The notes under the pieces: generated by a model
Told to the model about the DNA's origin: nothing
What the model saw: only the letters and a program-made list of their open reading frames with translations
Database searches by the model: none
Assembly: GCA_030835125.1 (NCBI GenBank)
Contig: JAUQWM010000012.1
Coordinates: 62,001 to 126,000 of the forward strand
Source: Gemmatimonadaceae bacterium
GTDB lineage: Bacteria > Gemmatimonadota > Gemmatimonadetes > Gemmatimonadales > Gemmatimonadaceae
Direction: 5' to 3'
Length of the DNA stretch: 64,000 nt
Shown here: in pieces, positions 9,218 through 17,664 of the stretch
Layout: every line of letters begins with the position of its first letter
Numbering within the stretch: the stretch's first letter is position 1
Position numbers and translations under genes: made by a program

Positions 9218-11092
9218 TCAATACCCTCGCGGCCTCCCGTCGTGGCGCGGATCGGCGACGCCGACCCACACGTTGCCACGGCGCGCGATCAGGTAGAGTC
9301 GGGCATACCCGGCAGCCTCGGCAACCGGCTCGTACCCCATCGCCCGGATGTCCCGCAGCAACTCGGGCGCGAAGCCGTGCTCGAGCTGCACCTGCGGGTT
9401 CCGCGCCGAAGTGAAGATCCGTGGGAGCTTCACCGCCTCCAGCGGATCGAGCCCGTAGTCCAGGACATACACCATCACCTGCAGGATCTCGGTCGGGATA
9501 CGCCCGCCACCCGGGGCACCGATCACGAGCTGGACCTGCCCGTTCTTCATCACGATCGTGGGCGCGATCGTCGTGTTGCGAATGCGCCAGGGCATGCGCG
9601 TCGGGGCGTTGATGTTCTGGTCAGTGAATCGGAACCCCGAGTTGTTGAGGAAGAATCCCTCCGCGAACCCGCCGGAGCCCCACACGCTGCTGTTGGTGAT
9701 GGTCAGGGACACGGCGTTGCCGTCCTTGTCGACCACGGAGAGGTGGGTGGTTTCGCCATCGGTTTCCTCCGACCGTTCCCCCACGTCGTCGAACGCGTCC
9801 GGCCCTGGTCCGGGGGCCCCCGGAATCGGTGCGGCCGCGCCGTACGGGTCGTACTTCCCGCACTCACCAGCCGGGAAGGCGCTGTCGAAGCGCGCGGGAT
9901 CGTCCGTCGGTATGCTGTCGGCCGCGACTCCGGTGCCGATCAGTGCCTTGCGGGTCGCGGCGAATGCCGACGATGACAGTCCGTTGGCGGGCACCGCCAC
10001 CCAGTTCGGGTCGCTGTTGTAGCGCGTCTGCGCCTGGCCGGCCCTCAGCGCGGACACCATCACGTCGAATGCCTTCGCCGACTGCGTGGGAAGGCCTAAC
10101 GTCTTGAGGTTGAAGGGCTCCAGCAGCTCGAGGGCGTGGAGCACCTGGTAGCCGGTCTGCGGTGGAGCCGCCGTCACGATCGTGTAGCCGCGGTAGTCGG
10201 TGCAGAGCGGTCGCTTCCACTGGGGCTCGTATGTCGCGAAGTCCGTCGAGCGAACCGGATTGCCGCCGGCATTGAGCACCGCGACGACGCCTGCCGCCGT
10301 GGGACCCTCGTAGTAGCCCTTGCGTCCTTCGGCGGCGATTCGCCTGAGGCTCGTCGCCAGGTCGGGGTTCCTGAGCATATCCCCCGGCACGAGCGCCTTG
10401 CCGCCCGGGAAGTACAGCGCGAGCGCCTTCGGATACGGCCGCATCCGGTTCTCGGCGCCGGCGATGAACCCGGCGAGGATCTGCCCGACCGGGAATCCTT
10501 CCTCGGCGACCCGGATGGCGGGGGCAAGCACCTGTGCGCGAGGGAGCGCACCATACTTCTCGTGGAGGGCGAGCAGGCCACCCACGCCGCCGGGAACGCC
10601 GACCACAGTCATGTCGCCCGCGACGCTCGCGGCGCCTTCCTCGGAGGGTGCCGCGCCTCGGCCTTCGCGGCCGCCACGGCCCTCAGGTGGTGCGCCGCGA
10701 CCACCACGGCCCGACTGGGTATGGCCCCGCCACGCCTCGACGGGCTGCGCCGCGTAGAAATCGATATACGCCGGCTTTCCTTCGCGCTTCATCCAGACCG
10801 TCGCCGACCCGCTGCCGCCGAGTCCCGACATCTGCGGCTCCACGACACCAACGGTGAATGCCGCGGCGACGATGGCATCGACGGCGTTTCCGCCCGCGCG
10901 GAGCATCTGCACGCCGGCGTCGCTGGCGATGCCGTTGGCCGAGGTGACGACGCCGTTCCTGGCTTCGACGCGCTTGCCTTCGTCGGCCGGTGAGACGCGG
11001 GTGCCGGAGCCCTGCGCGCTGAGGTCCGACGACAGGGCGACGGTCGCCGCCAGGGTGCAGAGGACCGAGGTCGTGAAGTGCCGAATGCGCAT
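9218..11092 (-). CDS. ggt: Gamma-glutamyltransferase, periplasmic
   Basis: 624 residues with the signal peptide MRIRHFTTSVLCTLAATVALSSDLSAQ. Conserved blocks are RNGVVTSANGIASDAGVQMLRAGGNAVDA and GLGGSGSATVW near the N terminus, and ETTHLSVVDKDGNAVSLT at about residue 450. There the Thr after ETT is the autoprocessing nucleophile that becomes the N terminus of the small subunit. The family hydrolyses or transfers gamma-glutamyl groups of glutathione. An odd Gly/Arg-rich insert (RGGRGAPPEGRGGREGRG, around residue 130) is not part of the usual fold. Confidence 0.93.
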   Translation of the reverse strand: MRIRHFTTSVLCTLAATVALSSDLSAQGSGTRVSPADEGKRVEARNGVVTSANGIASDAGVQMLRAGGNAVDAIVAAAFTVGVVEPQMSGLGGSGSATVWMKREGKPAYIDFYAAQPVEAWRGHTQSGRGGRGAPPEGRGGREGRGAAPSEEGAASVAGDMTVVGVPGGVGGLLALHEKYGALPRAQVLAPAIRVAEEGFPVGQILAGFIAGAENRMRPYPKALALYFPGGKALVPGDMLRNPDLATSLRRIAAEGRKGYYEGPTAAGVVAVLNAGGNPVRSTDFATYEPQWKRPLCTDYRGYTIVTAAPPQTGYQVLHALELLEPFNLKTLGLPTQSAKAFDVMVSALRAGQAQTRYNSDPNWVAVPANGLSSSAFAATRKALIGTGVAADSIPTDDPARFDSAFPAGECGKYDPYGAAAPIPGAPGPGPDAFDDVGERSEETDGETTHLSVVDKDGNAVSLTITNSSVWGSGGFAEGFFLNNSGFRFTDQNINAPTRMPWRIRNTTIAPTIVMKNGQVQLVIGAPGGGRIPTEILQVMVYVLDYGLDPLEAVKLPRIFTSARNPQVQLEHGFAPELLRDIRAMGYEPVAEAAGYARLYLIARRGNVWVGVADPRHDGRPRGY

Positions 11093-11216
11093 GGGACTCT
11101 CAGCGAGTTGGTGATGTCGCGTGTTGCAATCTTGCGATCACACTACAGGTCCACGCCCCTCATCGCCAGCACCGCGGGCTGGCGAGGCGCGCGACGCGGT
11201 CGTAGGATTGACGCCC

Positions 11217-12227
11217 ATGCGCCGCCTCGCCCTCACGCTCGGCCTGACCTGCGTCGCGACGCTCCGGGCCACCGCGCAGTCCGCCTCCACCGAAGGCGGT
11301 CCGGTGCGCCTCGGAGCCACGTCTGCTTTCTCCGCACCGGCGTGGGCGTTCCCGACGGCGCTGCCCGCGGCCCCTGACCCGTTCCCCACCGCGGACAGCA
11401 CACATCAGCACCGCATCCCGGGCGCAGGCCGGAGCTTCACGCAGAAGCAGGCCTTCAACCGCCACGCGCCGATCGACTGGTTCCCCGGTTCCCATCCCGC
11501 GGCGCCGCGCCCGGTGATGCTCGGCCGGCGGCCGGACGCATGGGCCTGCGCCTTCTGTCATCTCCCGGACGGTGCCGGTCGCCCGGAGAACGCGGTGCTT
11601 GCGGGGTTGCCCGCGGAGTACATCGTGCGGCAGGTGCGAGCCTTCCGCGACGAGACGCGACGCTCCGCGAATCCGGTCGCGCCGCTCACGAGCATGCATC
11701 GGCTGGCGAAGCTCTACACCGACGGCGAGGTGGCGGAGGCGGCGGCGTACTTCGCGCGGCTGCAGCTGACGCGACGGAACCGGATCGTCGAGTCGGACTC
11801 GGTTCCACGGCACCACGTCGCGGGAGTGATCTACACGCGAGACGGCACGGGACAGGAACCGATCGACGGCCGGCTGATCGAGATGCCTGACGACTTCGAG
11901 CGACACGAACTGCACGACCCGACGGTGCGGTACACGACCTGGGTGCCGAAAGGAAGCCTCGCGCTCGGCCGGCGCATCGTGACGCAGGGACCGGCAGGGA
12001 TCGCGACCGCCTGCGCTACTTGCCATGGGCCGTCGCTGCTCGGCGTGGGCCCGGTGCCGCCGATCGCGGGGCGGTCGCCGCAATACCTCCTGCGGCAACT
12101 GATCAGTTTCCGCACCGGTGCGCGCGCCGACAGCGCGAGCACGCCGATGCTGGCTGTGGTGCGAGGCATGACGCTTCAACACATGGTCGCGGCGGCGGCG
12201 TATGTGGGGTCGCTCGAGCCGCGCTGA
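11217..12227 (+). CDS. Di-haem cytochrome c, periplasmic
   Basis: 336 residues from the ATG at 11217, which gives a signal peptide MRRLALTLGLTCVATLRATAQ. Two class I haem sites are visible: WACAFCHLPDGAGRPENAVLAGLP about a third of the way in, and ATACATCHGPSLLGVGPVPPIAGR near the end. Each is followed by the LP or AG-Y-L/I-RQ pattern seen in cytochromes of the c4/c553 type. It is probably an electron carrier or a dehydrogenase partner. No oxidoreductase partner gene is adjacent. Confidence 0.85.
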   Translation: MRRLALTLGLTCVATLRATAQSASTEGGPVRLGATSAFSAPAWAFPTALPAAPDPFPTADSTHQHRIPGAGRSFTQKQAFNRHAPIDWFPGSHPAAPRPVMLGRRPDAWACAFCHLPDGAGRPENAVLAGLPAEYIVRQVRAFRDETRRSANPVAPLTSMHRLAKLYTDGEVAEAAAYFARLQLTRRNRIVESDSVPRHHVAGVIYTRDGTGQEPIDGRLIEMPDDFERHELHDPTVRYTTWVPKGSLALGRRIVTQGPAGIATACATCHGPSLLGVGPVPPIAGRSPQYLLRQLISFRTGARADSASTPMLAVVRGMTLQHMVAAAAYVGSLEPR

Positions 12228-12261
12228 AGCACTGCCACGCTTTCACCGTTGGCCGGCTTCC

Positions 12262-12768
12262 TCACAATTTCCGGCTGTCGTAGGCCCAGTGGAGGAGTGC
12301 CTGGCGTTGTCGGCGCCGGCAGTCGTGGTCGCGAGGACGGCAGCCCTGCGTGACCTGGGCGACGTGGCGGGTCATCTGGCGCCAGCGGTGGACCTGGCGA
12401 TCGTCGTCGAGACATCGCCTGCCGAGGTAGTAGCGGCAGTACCACTGGAACCATCCTCGCGGGTCTTCGTGGTAGATCCAGCCGTTCTTCCGCCAGACGG
12501 CAAGCGGCTGCGACGCGTTCACGCCGAAGAAGTTCATCGTCGGGTCGTGTCGGTCGGGACTGAGCCTCGCGCGCCGGAACCAGCTCGCCGGGAACTCATC
12601 ACGGCAGTCGGTCATGTATTTCCCGCCGAAGACACCGAGTGCCAGCAGCTCGGCCGGCGTGAGCTCGGGGCGGAAGTCGGGATGGAAGTTGCGACCCGTT
12701 GGCTCGGTGAGCCGGTAGCTGTAGTCGCGCTGCATGCGGTCATTGACCGTGATCATGCGCGCGATCAT
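12262..12768 (-). CDS. Conserved uncharacterised protein
   Basis: About 168 residues. The ATG at 12768 overlaps the upstream GNAT stop (ATGA). The protein is rich in aromatic residues and has the blocks YRLTEPTGRNFHPDF, ELLALGVFGGKYMTDC, FFGVNASQPLAVWRKNGW, DPRGWFQWYCRYYLGRR and RRQRQALLHWAYDSRKL. I recall this as a widely conserved but functionally unknown bacterial protein, without a known fold. There is no signal peptide or TM segment. Translational coupling to the acetyltransferase may only reflect operon packing. Confidence 0.75.
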   Translation of the reverse strand: MIARMITVNDRMQRDYSYRLTEPTGRNFHPDFRPELTPAELLALGVFGGKYMTDCRDEFPASWFRRARLSPDRHDPTMNFFGVNASQPLAVWRKNGWIYHEDPRGWFQWYCRYYLGRRCLDDDRQVHRWRQMTRHVAQVTQGCRPRDHDCRRRQRQALLHWAYDSRKL

Positions 12769-13325
12769 CCGTGGTCTGGCCGCCGGAGAGTTCGCGTGAA
12801 GGCGAGAACATCCTGGGTCATCGCGGGCTCGAGGTTCGGAAAGCCTGACGTCCGCGCGCGGCGCTCGACGAGGTGAAACCCGCCTTTCTCGAGCACGTGC
12901 ACCGACCGCGCGTTTTCCGGGTGACAGCCCGCCGTGAGTTCCTGGACGCCGAGCGACTCGCCGAGCGCGACCATCGCGAGCAGGGCTTCCGTAGCGTAGC
13001 CCCTGCCCCACGCGTCGTGGGCGAGCACGTAACCCGTTTCGGCTCTTACCGGTGACTCGAAGTCCAGCCCTGTGCCGCCAAGCAGGAGGCTGTCCTCGCT
13101 CCGGATGATGAGGTATGCGGCGGCCCCCCAGCGTTCCCAACCGGCGTCGCTGAATGCGAGGAACCCTTCGGTGTCGGCGAGCGATCGGTGTGTCGGCCAG
13201 GCCATGAACCTGGTGACGCGCGGATCGGACGCGTAACGACGGAAGATGACTTCCGCATCTGCGGGCCGCGGCCGACGCAGCGTCAGGCGTTCTGTCGACA
13301 GGGACTCCGGGGCTGGCATTGGCAT
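12765..13325 (-). CDS. GNAT-family N-acetyltransferase (RimJ/RimL-like)
   Basis: 186 residues from the ATG at 13325, which shares a base with the preceding stop (TGATG). The start ESLSTERLTLRRPRPADAEVIFRRYASDPRV, the central GTGLDFESPVRAETGYVLAHDAWGRGYATEAL (acetyl-CoA loop, R-G-Y-A) and CHPENARSVHVLEKGGF match acetyltransferase type 3 (RimJ/RimL group). It transfers acetyl to an N-terminal or small-molecule amine; the substrate is not predictable. Confidence 0.85.
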   Translation of the reverse strand: MPMPAPESLSTERLTLRRPRPADAEVIFRRYASDPRVTRFMAWPTHRSLADTEGFLAFSDAGWERWGAAAYLIIRSEDSLLLGGTGLDFESPVRAETGYVLAHDAWGRGYATEALLAMVALGESLGVQELTAGCHPENARSVHVLEKGGFHLVERRARTSGFPNLEPAMTQDVLAFTRTLRRPDHG

Positions 13326-14284
13326 CAGTTCCCCGCCGAATACCAGTTCAGGACTCGCAAGGCGCGGAGGGTGATCCACCGGCTCGGCCGGCCCTCGCCC
13401 CCGTCGGTCGCGATGGGCATCCGTCCGGGGTACTGCGTATCGAGCCACCACCGTCCGTCGTCGTCGCGCTTCGACCTCACCAGCTCGATCGCCCCGGAGA
13501 CACGCTCGTCAGGCGCGACGCCGGCACTGCGCAGGTAGTCGAGTCCCCGCAGCACGTCGTAGTGCCACCACGTCGGGAAGGCGAAGCGCGTCCACAAGGC
13601 GCCGCCCTTTCGATCGCGCTCGATCCACTCGCCGGTCGACTTCCGGCGAGCCAGACGTCGTTCGAGCAGGTACTCCTGCCCGTCGAGGCGTGCCCTCGTC
13701 ACGTCAGGGCGAGGTCCGACCACCTGTTCGTATTCGAGCAGGGCCTCGAGCACGCAGATCGTGGTGTTGAACGACGAGCGGGTCGAGCCGTTCGCCGCTT
13801 CGCAGTTCCAGCCGCCATCGGGCAACTGCTCGGCCAGCAGCCGGTCAACGATGCCGCGGACGTCCTGGCCGAAGTACGCGCCAGCGGCGCCGACCTGCCC
13901 GTTGATGCAGGGCTCGACCTCGCCCGCGAAGAACGGGTTGTCGTCCGCTTCCGGTGGACCGCACCCCTTCCACGTCACGTGGTCGCGGACGAGTCCCACC
14001 GCGCGCCGGGCCTCGGGGGCCGCGGGGTCGAGGCCCAGGTCACGCAGGAGCCAGAGGACGTGCATGGTGGAGTCCCATCCGCGGTTCCACGCCGCACCGC
14101 CCCACCGCCCGTCGGGTGCCTGGCGGGCGAGCAACCCGGCAGCGGCGCCTTCGGTCGCGACCCGTGCCCGTTCGGCCATGACCGCTCCCGCCGGCGCGCC
14201 GACCAGGTCGCGCATCACCTGCCATCGGATGGAAGGATCGGCATCGAGCAGCCAGTCGATGACTGCGTCCTGTGACGTCGGCAT
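13325..14284 (-). CDS. Prenyltransferase/squalene-oxidase-repeat protein
   Basis: 319 residues of alpha/alpha-barrel repeats: ARQAPDGRWGGAAWNRGWDSTMHVLWLLRDLG, AEQLPDGGWNCEAANGSTRSSFNTTICVLEALLEYE and SKRDDDGRWWLDTQYPG. These are QW-like motifs of the terpenoid-cyclase toroid. It lacks the cyclase DxDD motif and is half-length, so catalysis of cyclisation is unlikely. It is first in a small operon with the GNAT and the uncharacterised protein downstream, all joined by overlapping stop/start codons. Confidence 0.75.
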   Translation of the reverse strand: MPTSQDAVIDWLLDADPSIRWQVMRDLVGAPAGAVMAERARVATEGAAAGLLARQAPDGRWGGAAWNRGWDSTMHVLWLLRDLGLDPAAPEARRAVGLVRDHVTWKGCGPPEADDNPFFAGEVEPCINGQVGAAGAYFGQDVRGIVDRLLAEQLPDGGWNCEAANGSTRSSFNTTICVLEALLEYEQVVGPRPDVTRARLDGQEYLLERRLARRKSTGEWIERDRKGGALWTRFAFPTWWHYDVLRGLDYLRSAGVAPDERVSGAIELVRSKRDDDGRWWLDTQYPGRMPIATDGGEGRPSRWITLRALRVLNWYSAGN

Positions 14285-14315
14285 GACCCGTCGTTATGCA
14301 GGCGCCGCGGCTGGA

Positions 14316-14717
14316 TCAGCCAGCCGCCGGCTCGGACGGCGCCTTGCAGATCGTGAGCAGCATGCTGCTCGCCTCGAGCGCGCGGACCGCATGCGGCTGG
14401 CCGGGCGCCAGCGAGACCAGCACCCCGGGGCCGACCTTCGTCGCCTCGGCGCCGTGGGTGACCTCGAGCGTTCCACTGAGCACATGGATCGTCACTTCTC
14501 CCTCGGTCTGGTGCTCCTTGAGGAAGCCGTCGGGCTCGAACGCGAACAGGATCAGCGAAACCGGCCCATGACGAACGAGGGCCACCTGGCGATGACCGGA
14601 GACCGACGCATGCGTCTCGGCGCGGAGCCGCGCGGTCGCTTCGGCCAGGTCGATCCGCTGGACGGGCGATGCGAGACGTTCCCTGGGATGCGGCCGAAGC
14701 CGGTCTTCAGTGCTCAT
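14316..14717 (-). CDS. Cupin-domain protein
   Basis: 133 residues. A single cupin barrel is indicated by VALVRHGPVSLILFAFEPDGFLKEHQTEGEVTIHVLSGTLEV and VGPGVLVSLAPGQPHAVRALEASSMLLTICK; the usual metal-binding His and Glu of motif 1 (H-x4-E) and the His of motif 2 are present. Its role, regulatory or enzymatic, cannot be inferred from sequence or neighbours. Confidence 0.8.
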   Translation of the reverse strand: MSTEDRLRPHPRERLASPVQRIDLAEATARLRAETHASVSGHRQVALVRHGPVSLILFAFEPDGFLKEHQTEGEVTIHVLSGTLEVTHGAEATKVGPGVLVSLAPGQPHAVRALEASSMLLTICKAPSEPAAG

Positions 14718-14762
14718 GGCGGTGAATCAGAGGTGGTCAGCAGGTGCCTGGCGATGGGGAAT

Positions 14763-15326
14763 CTAGACCCTGAGCGAGCACCGGAATCCCCGGGCGGCAT
14801 AGTACGATTCGGCGCCGTTGTGGTACACGAAGATGGTGTCGTACCGGCGATCGCAGAACAGGGCGCCGCCGAGTTTCCGGATCTTCGCGGGGGTGAGGAC
14901 CCAACTGGAGGTCGTCGTATCGAACGGACCGAGCTTCTGGAGCGTCCGGTATTCGTCCTCGGTCAGGAGCGTGGCGCCCATGGCGGCGGCCATCTCGACC
15001 GCGCTGCTCTTCGGCTTGTGCTCCTTGCGTGACTCGAGGGCTTCGCGGTCGTAGCACACGCTGCGGCGGCCTTTTGGGCTCTGCGCGGAGCAATCCATGA
15101 AGACGACTTCGCCAGAGGCCTTGTGGACCCCGACCACATCGGGCTCACCTCCGGACTCCTCCATCTCGTGGAGTGTCCAGAGCGCGGTTTTGTTCGCCAC
15201 CAGTCTCGTTTGCACCTTGGCCCAGTCGAGACCCGGATGACGCGGCCCATGCGCCTCGAAGCGGGCCTTCAACGTCGCCAGCACGTCGTCGCGCTGCCTG
15301 GTGGTGATCTCCTTGGCTTTCGGCAT
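14763..15326 (-). CDS. DUF4256 protein
   Basis: 187 residues. The blocks RFEAHGPRHPGLDWAKVQTRL, WTLHEMEESGGEPDVVG, EVVFMDCSAQSPKGRRSVCYDREALESRKEHKP, LLTEDEYRTLQKLGPFDTTTSSWVLTP and GGALFCDRRYDTIFVYHNGAESYYAARGFR are those of DUF4256, a common soluble family of unknown function. It is full length, cytoplasmic and probably monocistronic. Confidence 0.85.
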   Translation of the reverse strand: MPKAKEITTRQRDDVLATLKARFEAHGPRHPGLDWAKVQTRLVANKTALWTLHEMEESGGEPDVVGVHKASGEVVFMDCSAQSPKGRRSVCYDREALESRKEHKPKSSAVEMAAAMGATLLTEDEYRTLQKLGPFDTTTSSWVLTPAKIRKLGGALFCDRRYDTIFVYHNGAESYYAARGFRCSLRV

Positions 15327-15329
15327 CGT

Positions 15330-15390
15330 TCAGGGGCTTGGCTTGTGGAGCAGGAAGCGCTTCATGACAAGCGCGGGGATCGGGTCATGG
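15330..15390 (-). pseudogene. Remnant of a DUF1569 gene 3' end
   Basis: The minus-strand translation here (DPIPALVMKRFLLHKPSP) closely matches SPIPAPIMKFFLIHMPWP in the intact DUF1569 protein at 17013-17456, and the DNA is also visibly similar. It overlaps the end of the DoxX-like gene, so an old recombination seems to have joined that gene to a DUF1569 tail. Confidence 0.45.
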
Positions 15391-15700
15391 GCCCGTACGC
15401 CATCACCAACCAGACGCCGGCCGCATAGACGAGCAGCTGGAGTTCCCATTCGCCCCGGGTCAGGTGAACGACGAAGCCGGGTACCAGGACCACGAGCAGG
15501 GCAAGGCCACCCACCTTGAGCGTGCGCGGGATGAGCAACAGGATCGCGCCGACCATTTCCAGGGCAGCGACCAGCGTCAGGTGACTCACGCCCTGTTCGT
15601 GCAGGGCATGGAACAGGGTATTGTGGCTCATGACGAGCAGCGCGCCGCCAAGCACGGCGTGAAACACCATGAAGGCGCGACGGATGGCCGGCTCTGGCAT
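15362..15700 (-). CDS. Small four-helix membrane protein, DoxX-like
   Basis: 112 residues with about four hydrophobic segments: FMVFHAVLGGALLVMS, LTLVAALEMVGAILLL, VGGLALLVVLVPGFVV and LLVYAAGVWLVMAYG. Size and the AALEMVGAILLLIPRT segment resemble DoxX-like membrane proteins. The last residues (MTRSPRLS) read through sequence derived from a DUF1569 gene remnant, so the natural C terminus may have been lost. Confidence 0.55.
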   Translation of the reverse strand: MPEPAIRRAFMVFHAVLGGALLVMSHNTLFHALHEQGVSHLTLVAALEMVGAILLLIPRTLKVGGLALLVVLVPGFVVHLTRGEWELQLLVYAAGVWLVMAYGPMTRSPRLS

Positions 15701-15878
15701 GGGACTCCCACGAATGTGACACGGTCGGCAGCTGCCGGAAGACTAGCCCGTTGCCGCCGCCTCGACCAGAAGCGGGATCGCGACACTGAGGGCGCGGCGG
15801 CTTCGCCGCAGGCTCCGCCACTTGAGGGCTCGCGGGGTCACCGCACCGGGAGGCTGCCGCCGCCCGCGGTCGTACTGC

Positions 15879-16352
15879 TCAGTGAGCGACAGGGAGAATG
15901 ACGCGAGCGATCACGCCTCCGTCTTCCGGACTCTCCAGACGAAGTGCTCCGCCGTGCGCGGCCGCGATTCGGGTCGCGATCACCAGGCCGAGCCCTGTAC
16001 CGCCGGGCTTGGATGAACGGAGGGGCTTCCCGACGCGAGCCAGTTGCTCCACCGTCATTCCAGGCCCGTGATCGCGAAGGCTGACCGAGATCGTCGCCTC
16101 GACTTGCGCCACGTTCAGCGTCGCCGTCGAGCCCGCGGGTGACGCCTGTGCTGCGTTGAGGAGGAGGCTGGTGAACATCTGCTCCAGCGCGACCGCGTCA
16201 CCACGGATCCCTGGCGCGGAGTCGAGTTCCGCGACGACCTGCACGCCATGGGAATGGAACTGTTCCCTCGCCCGTTCCAGGGCCGCGTCCAGGACCTTCC
16301 GAAGAGGCAACGCACCGCGCCCGCTCCCGCTCGGTCCTGATCGTCCGGCCAC
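15879..16352 (-). CDS. Histidine-kinase ATPase domain fragment
   Basis: About 157 residues consisting almost only of an HATPase_c domain: the end of a DHp helix, N box LEQMFTSLLLNAAQAS, G1 DHGPGM, G2 GGTGLGLVIATRIAAAHGGALRLES. The sensor and the phospho-accepting His are missing. It starts immediately after the stop of the RibD-like gene and has no convincing ribosome binding site of its own. I read it as the 3' remnant of a larger hybrid kinase gene, though a stand-alone ATPase cannot be excluded. Confidence 0.6.
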   Translation of the reverse strand: MAGRSGPSGSGRGALPLRKVLDAALERAREQFHSHGVQVVAELDSAPGIRGDAVALEQMFTSLLLNAAQASPAGSTATLNVAQVEATISVSLRDHGPGMTVEQLARVGKPLRSSKPGGTGLGLVIATRIAAAHGGALRLESPEDGGVIARVILPVAH

Positions 16353-16937
16353 CTACGGGGAATCGGCGCCCGACTGCCGCACTTCATAGCGGAGCGCCAG
16401 CATGCCGCTCTGGTATGCCTTCACTTCGAGCAGGTGCAAGGGAACGTCCCGGTCGAGGCGTTCGAAGAAGGCGATGCCGTCGCCGATCAGCACGGGCAGG
16501 ATGGAGTAGCGAAGTTCGTCGGCCAGCCCGAGGCGCAGGCATTCGCCCGAGACGGCCCCTCCGCCGGCAAACCAGATGTCGCGATAGGCAGGCTTCAGGC
16601 GCTCCTCCACGAGGCGCCGAAGATCGCCTGAATGGAACTCGACCGTGTTTCTGGTCCTGGGGAGCGTGCGACGGGTCAGCACGAAGGTCGGCTTGTCCCC
16701 GTAGGCCCAACCGAGTCCCCTGGCCTCGAAATCAAGGGCGGTCTCATAGGTGCGCGACCCCATGACGTAGCAGTCGATCGTCCGGAGGAATTCCACCACG
16801 GACTCCGGCGTCATCACCTCGCCGCCGTCGAAGTGGTCCGCGGTTTCCAGCCAGTCGACACTCCCGTCCTTTCGCGCGATGTAGCCGTCGAGGCTCGCCG
16901 CCATGTGAATCGTGACCCGGGAGTCCGCGTTCGTCAT
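16353..16937 (-). CDS. RibD C-terminal/dihydrofolate-reductase-like protein
   Basis: 194 residues. It has VTIHMAASLDGYIARKDGSVDWLE at the start, VVEFLRTIDCYVMGSRTYE in the middle and DIWFAGGGAVSGECLRLGLADELRYSILPVLIGDGIAFFE at the end, the NADPH-binding reductase fold of RibD and DHFR. It is of the stand-alone YwjB/YyaP type with no deaminase domain. These are probable NADPH-dependent reductases of unknown substrate. Two other members occur in this window (32070-32714 and 58754-59338). Confidence 0.85.
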   Translation of the reverse strand: MTNADSRVTIHMAASLDGYIARKDGSVDWLETADHFDGGEVMTPESVVEFLRTIDCYVMGSRTYETALDFEARGLGWAYGDKPTFVLTRRTLPRTRNTVEFHSGDLRRLVEERLKPAYRDIWFAGGGAVSGECLRLGLADELRYSILPVLIGDGIAFFERLDRDVPLHLLEVKAYQSGMLALRYEVRQSGADSP

Positions 16938-17012
16938 TGTCTCGTTCTGTGGTGGAGTGCGTTTGCCCGTTTCTCTTGCGGGCTTCCAGTATGCGGTAGT
17001 TCTACCGGGCGC

Positions 17013-17456
17013 TCAGGCGTTGAACTGGCGGAAGTGGTGATCGAGGTGCTTCGCCTGGAGCTTGCTGGCGAACGTGCCGCTCACGGGGCCAAAGCTCGGG
17101 TCCACCGGCCATTCCCCTTCCACCGGCCGGCTCACGAACTTCGCGATCAGTGCCCTGCACCGCGCGCGCTCGGCCTCCAGGTCGTGGACACCCGTCGGGA
17201 CCGCGCTCTTGTTCGTCGGCGCCGACTTCGGCCACGGCATGTGGATCAGGAAGAACTTCATGATGGGCGCGGGGATCGGGCTCCGCTGAGTGGCGAGCGT
17301 CGCTTCCCCGATCGCGGCGGCGAGGAACTGGTTCACGTGCCAGAGCATCTGGTCGACGCTCATGGTTCCCCACTGGCGGGGGGCGTCGGCCCGGATCGCG
17401 TCGAGGCGGGCTTCGAGGGAGCGGCGGACGTCGGGGTCGTGGAGCAGCGGTGGCAT
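17013..17456 (-). CDS. DUF1569 (DinB-like) protein
   Basis: 147 residues with the four-helix DinB-like pattern: LEARLDAIRADAPRQWGTMSVDQMLWHVNQFLAAAIGE, IPAPIMKFFLIHMPWPKSAPT and GTFASKLQAKHLDHHFRQFNA, with His residues placed to bind a metal. It is full length, of unknown function and likely a thiol-dependent metalloenzyme by analogy only. A decayed second copy of its 3' half lies at 15330-15390. Confidence 0.8.
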   Translation of the reverse strand: MPPLLHDPDVRRSLEARLDAIRADAPRQWGTMSVDQMLWHVNQFLAAAIGEATLATQRSPIPAPIMKFFLIHMPWPKSAPTNKSAVPTGVHDLEAERARCRALIAKFVSRPVEGEWPVDPSFGPVSGTFASKLQAKHLDHHFRQFNA

Positions 17457-17626
17457 GGGTGGGTCGTGAAGGGTCGCGTGAACTCTACGCTATGGTCGGA
17501 GTTCAATCCATATCGGGGAGACCAATGCACGCGACGACGCGGTCAGCCCATTCCGGTGCGGGGGAGTCGAAGAGCACGTCCAGGTGACACCGTCAGCAGG
17601 ACGATGAAACCATTGCCCCCGGGCCT

Positions 17627-17645
17627 CGTATGGGAACCCCATACG
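17627..17645. promoter_or_regulatory. Palindrome upstream of the DUF2306-like gene
   Basis: CGTATGGG and CCCATACG are perfect 8-bp arms around AAC. The site ends 19 bp before the ATG at 17665, just upstream of a GGGAGG ribosome binding site, so it is well placed for a repressor. The protein that binds is unknown. Confidence 0.5.
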
Positions 17646-17664
17646 GCTCTCGGGAGGTACGGCT

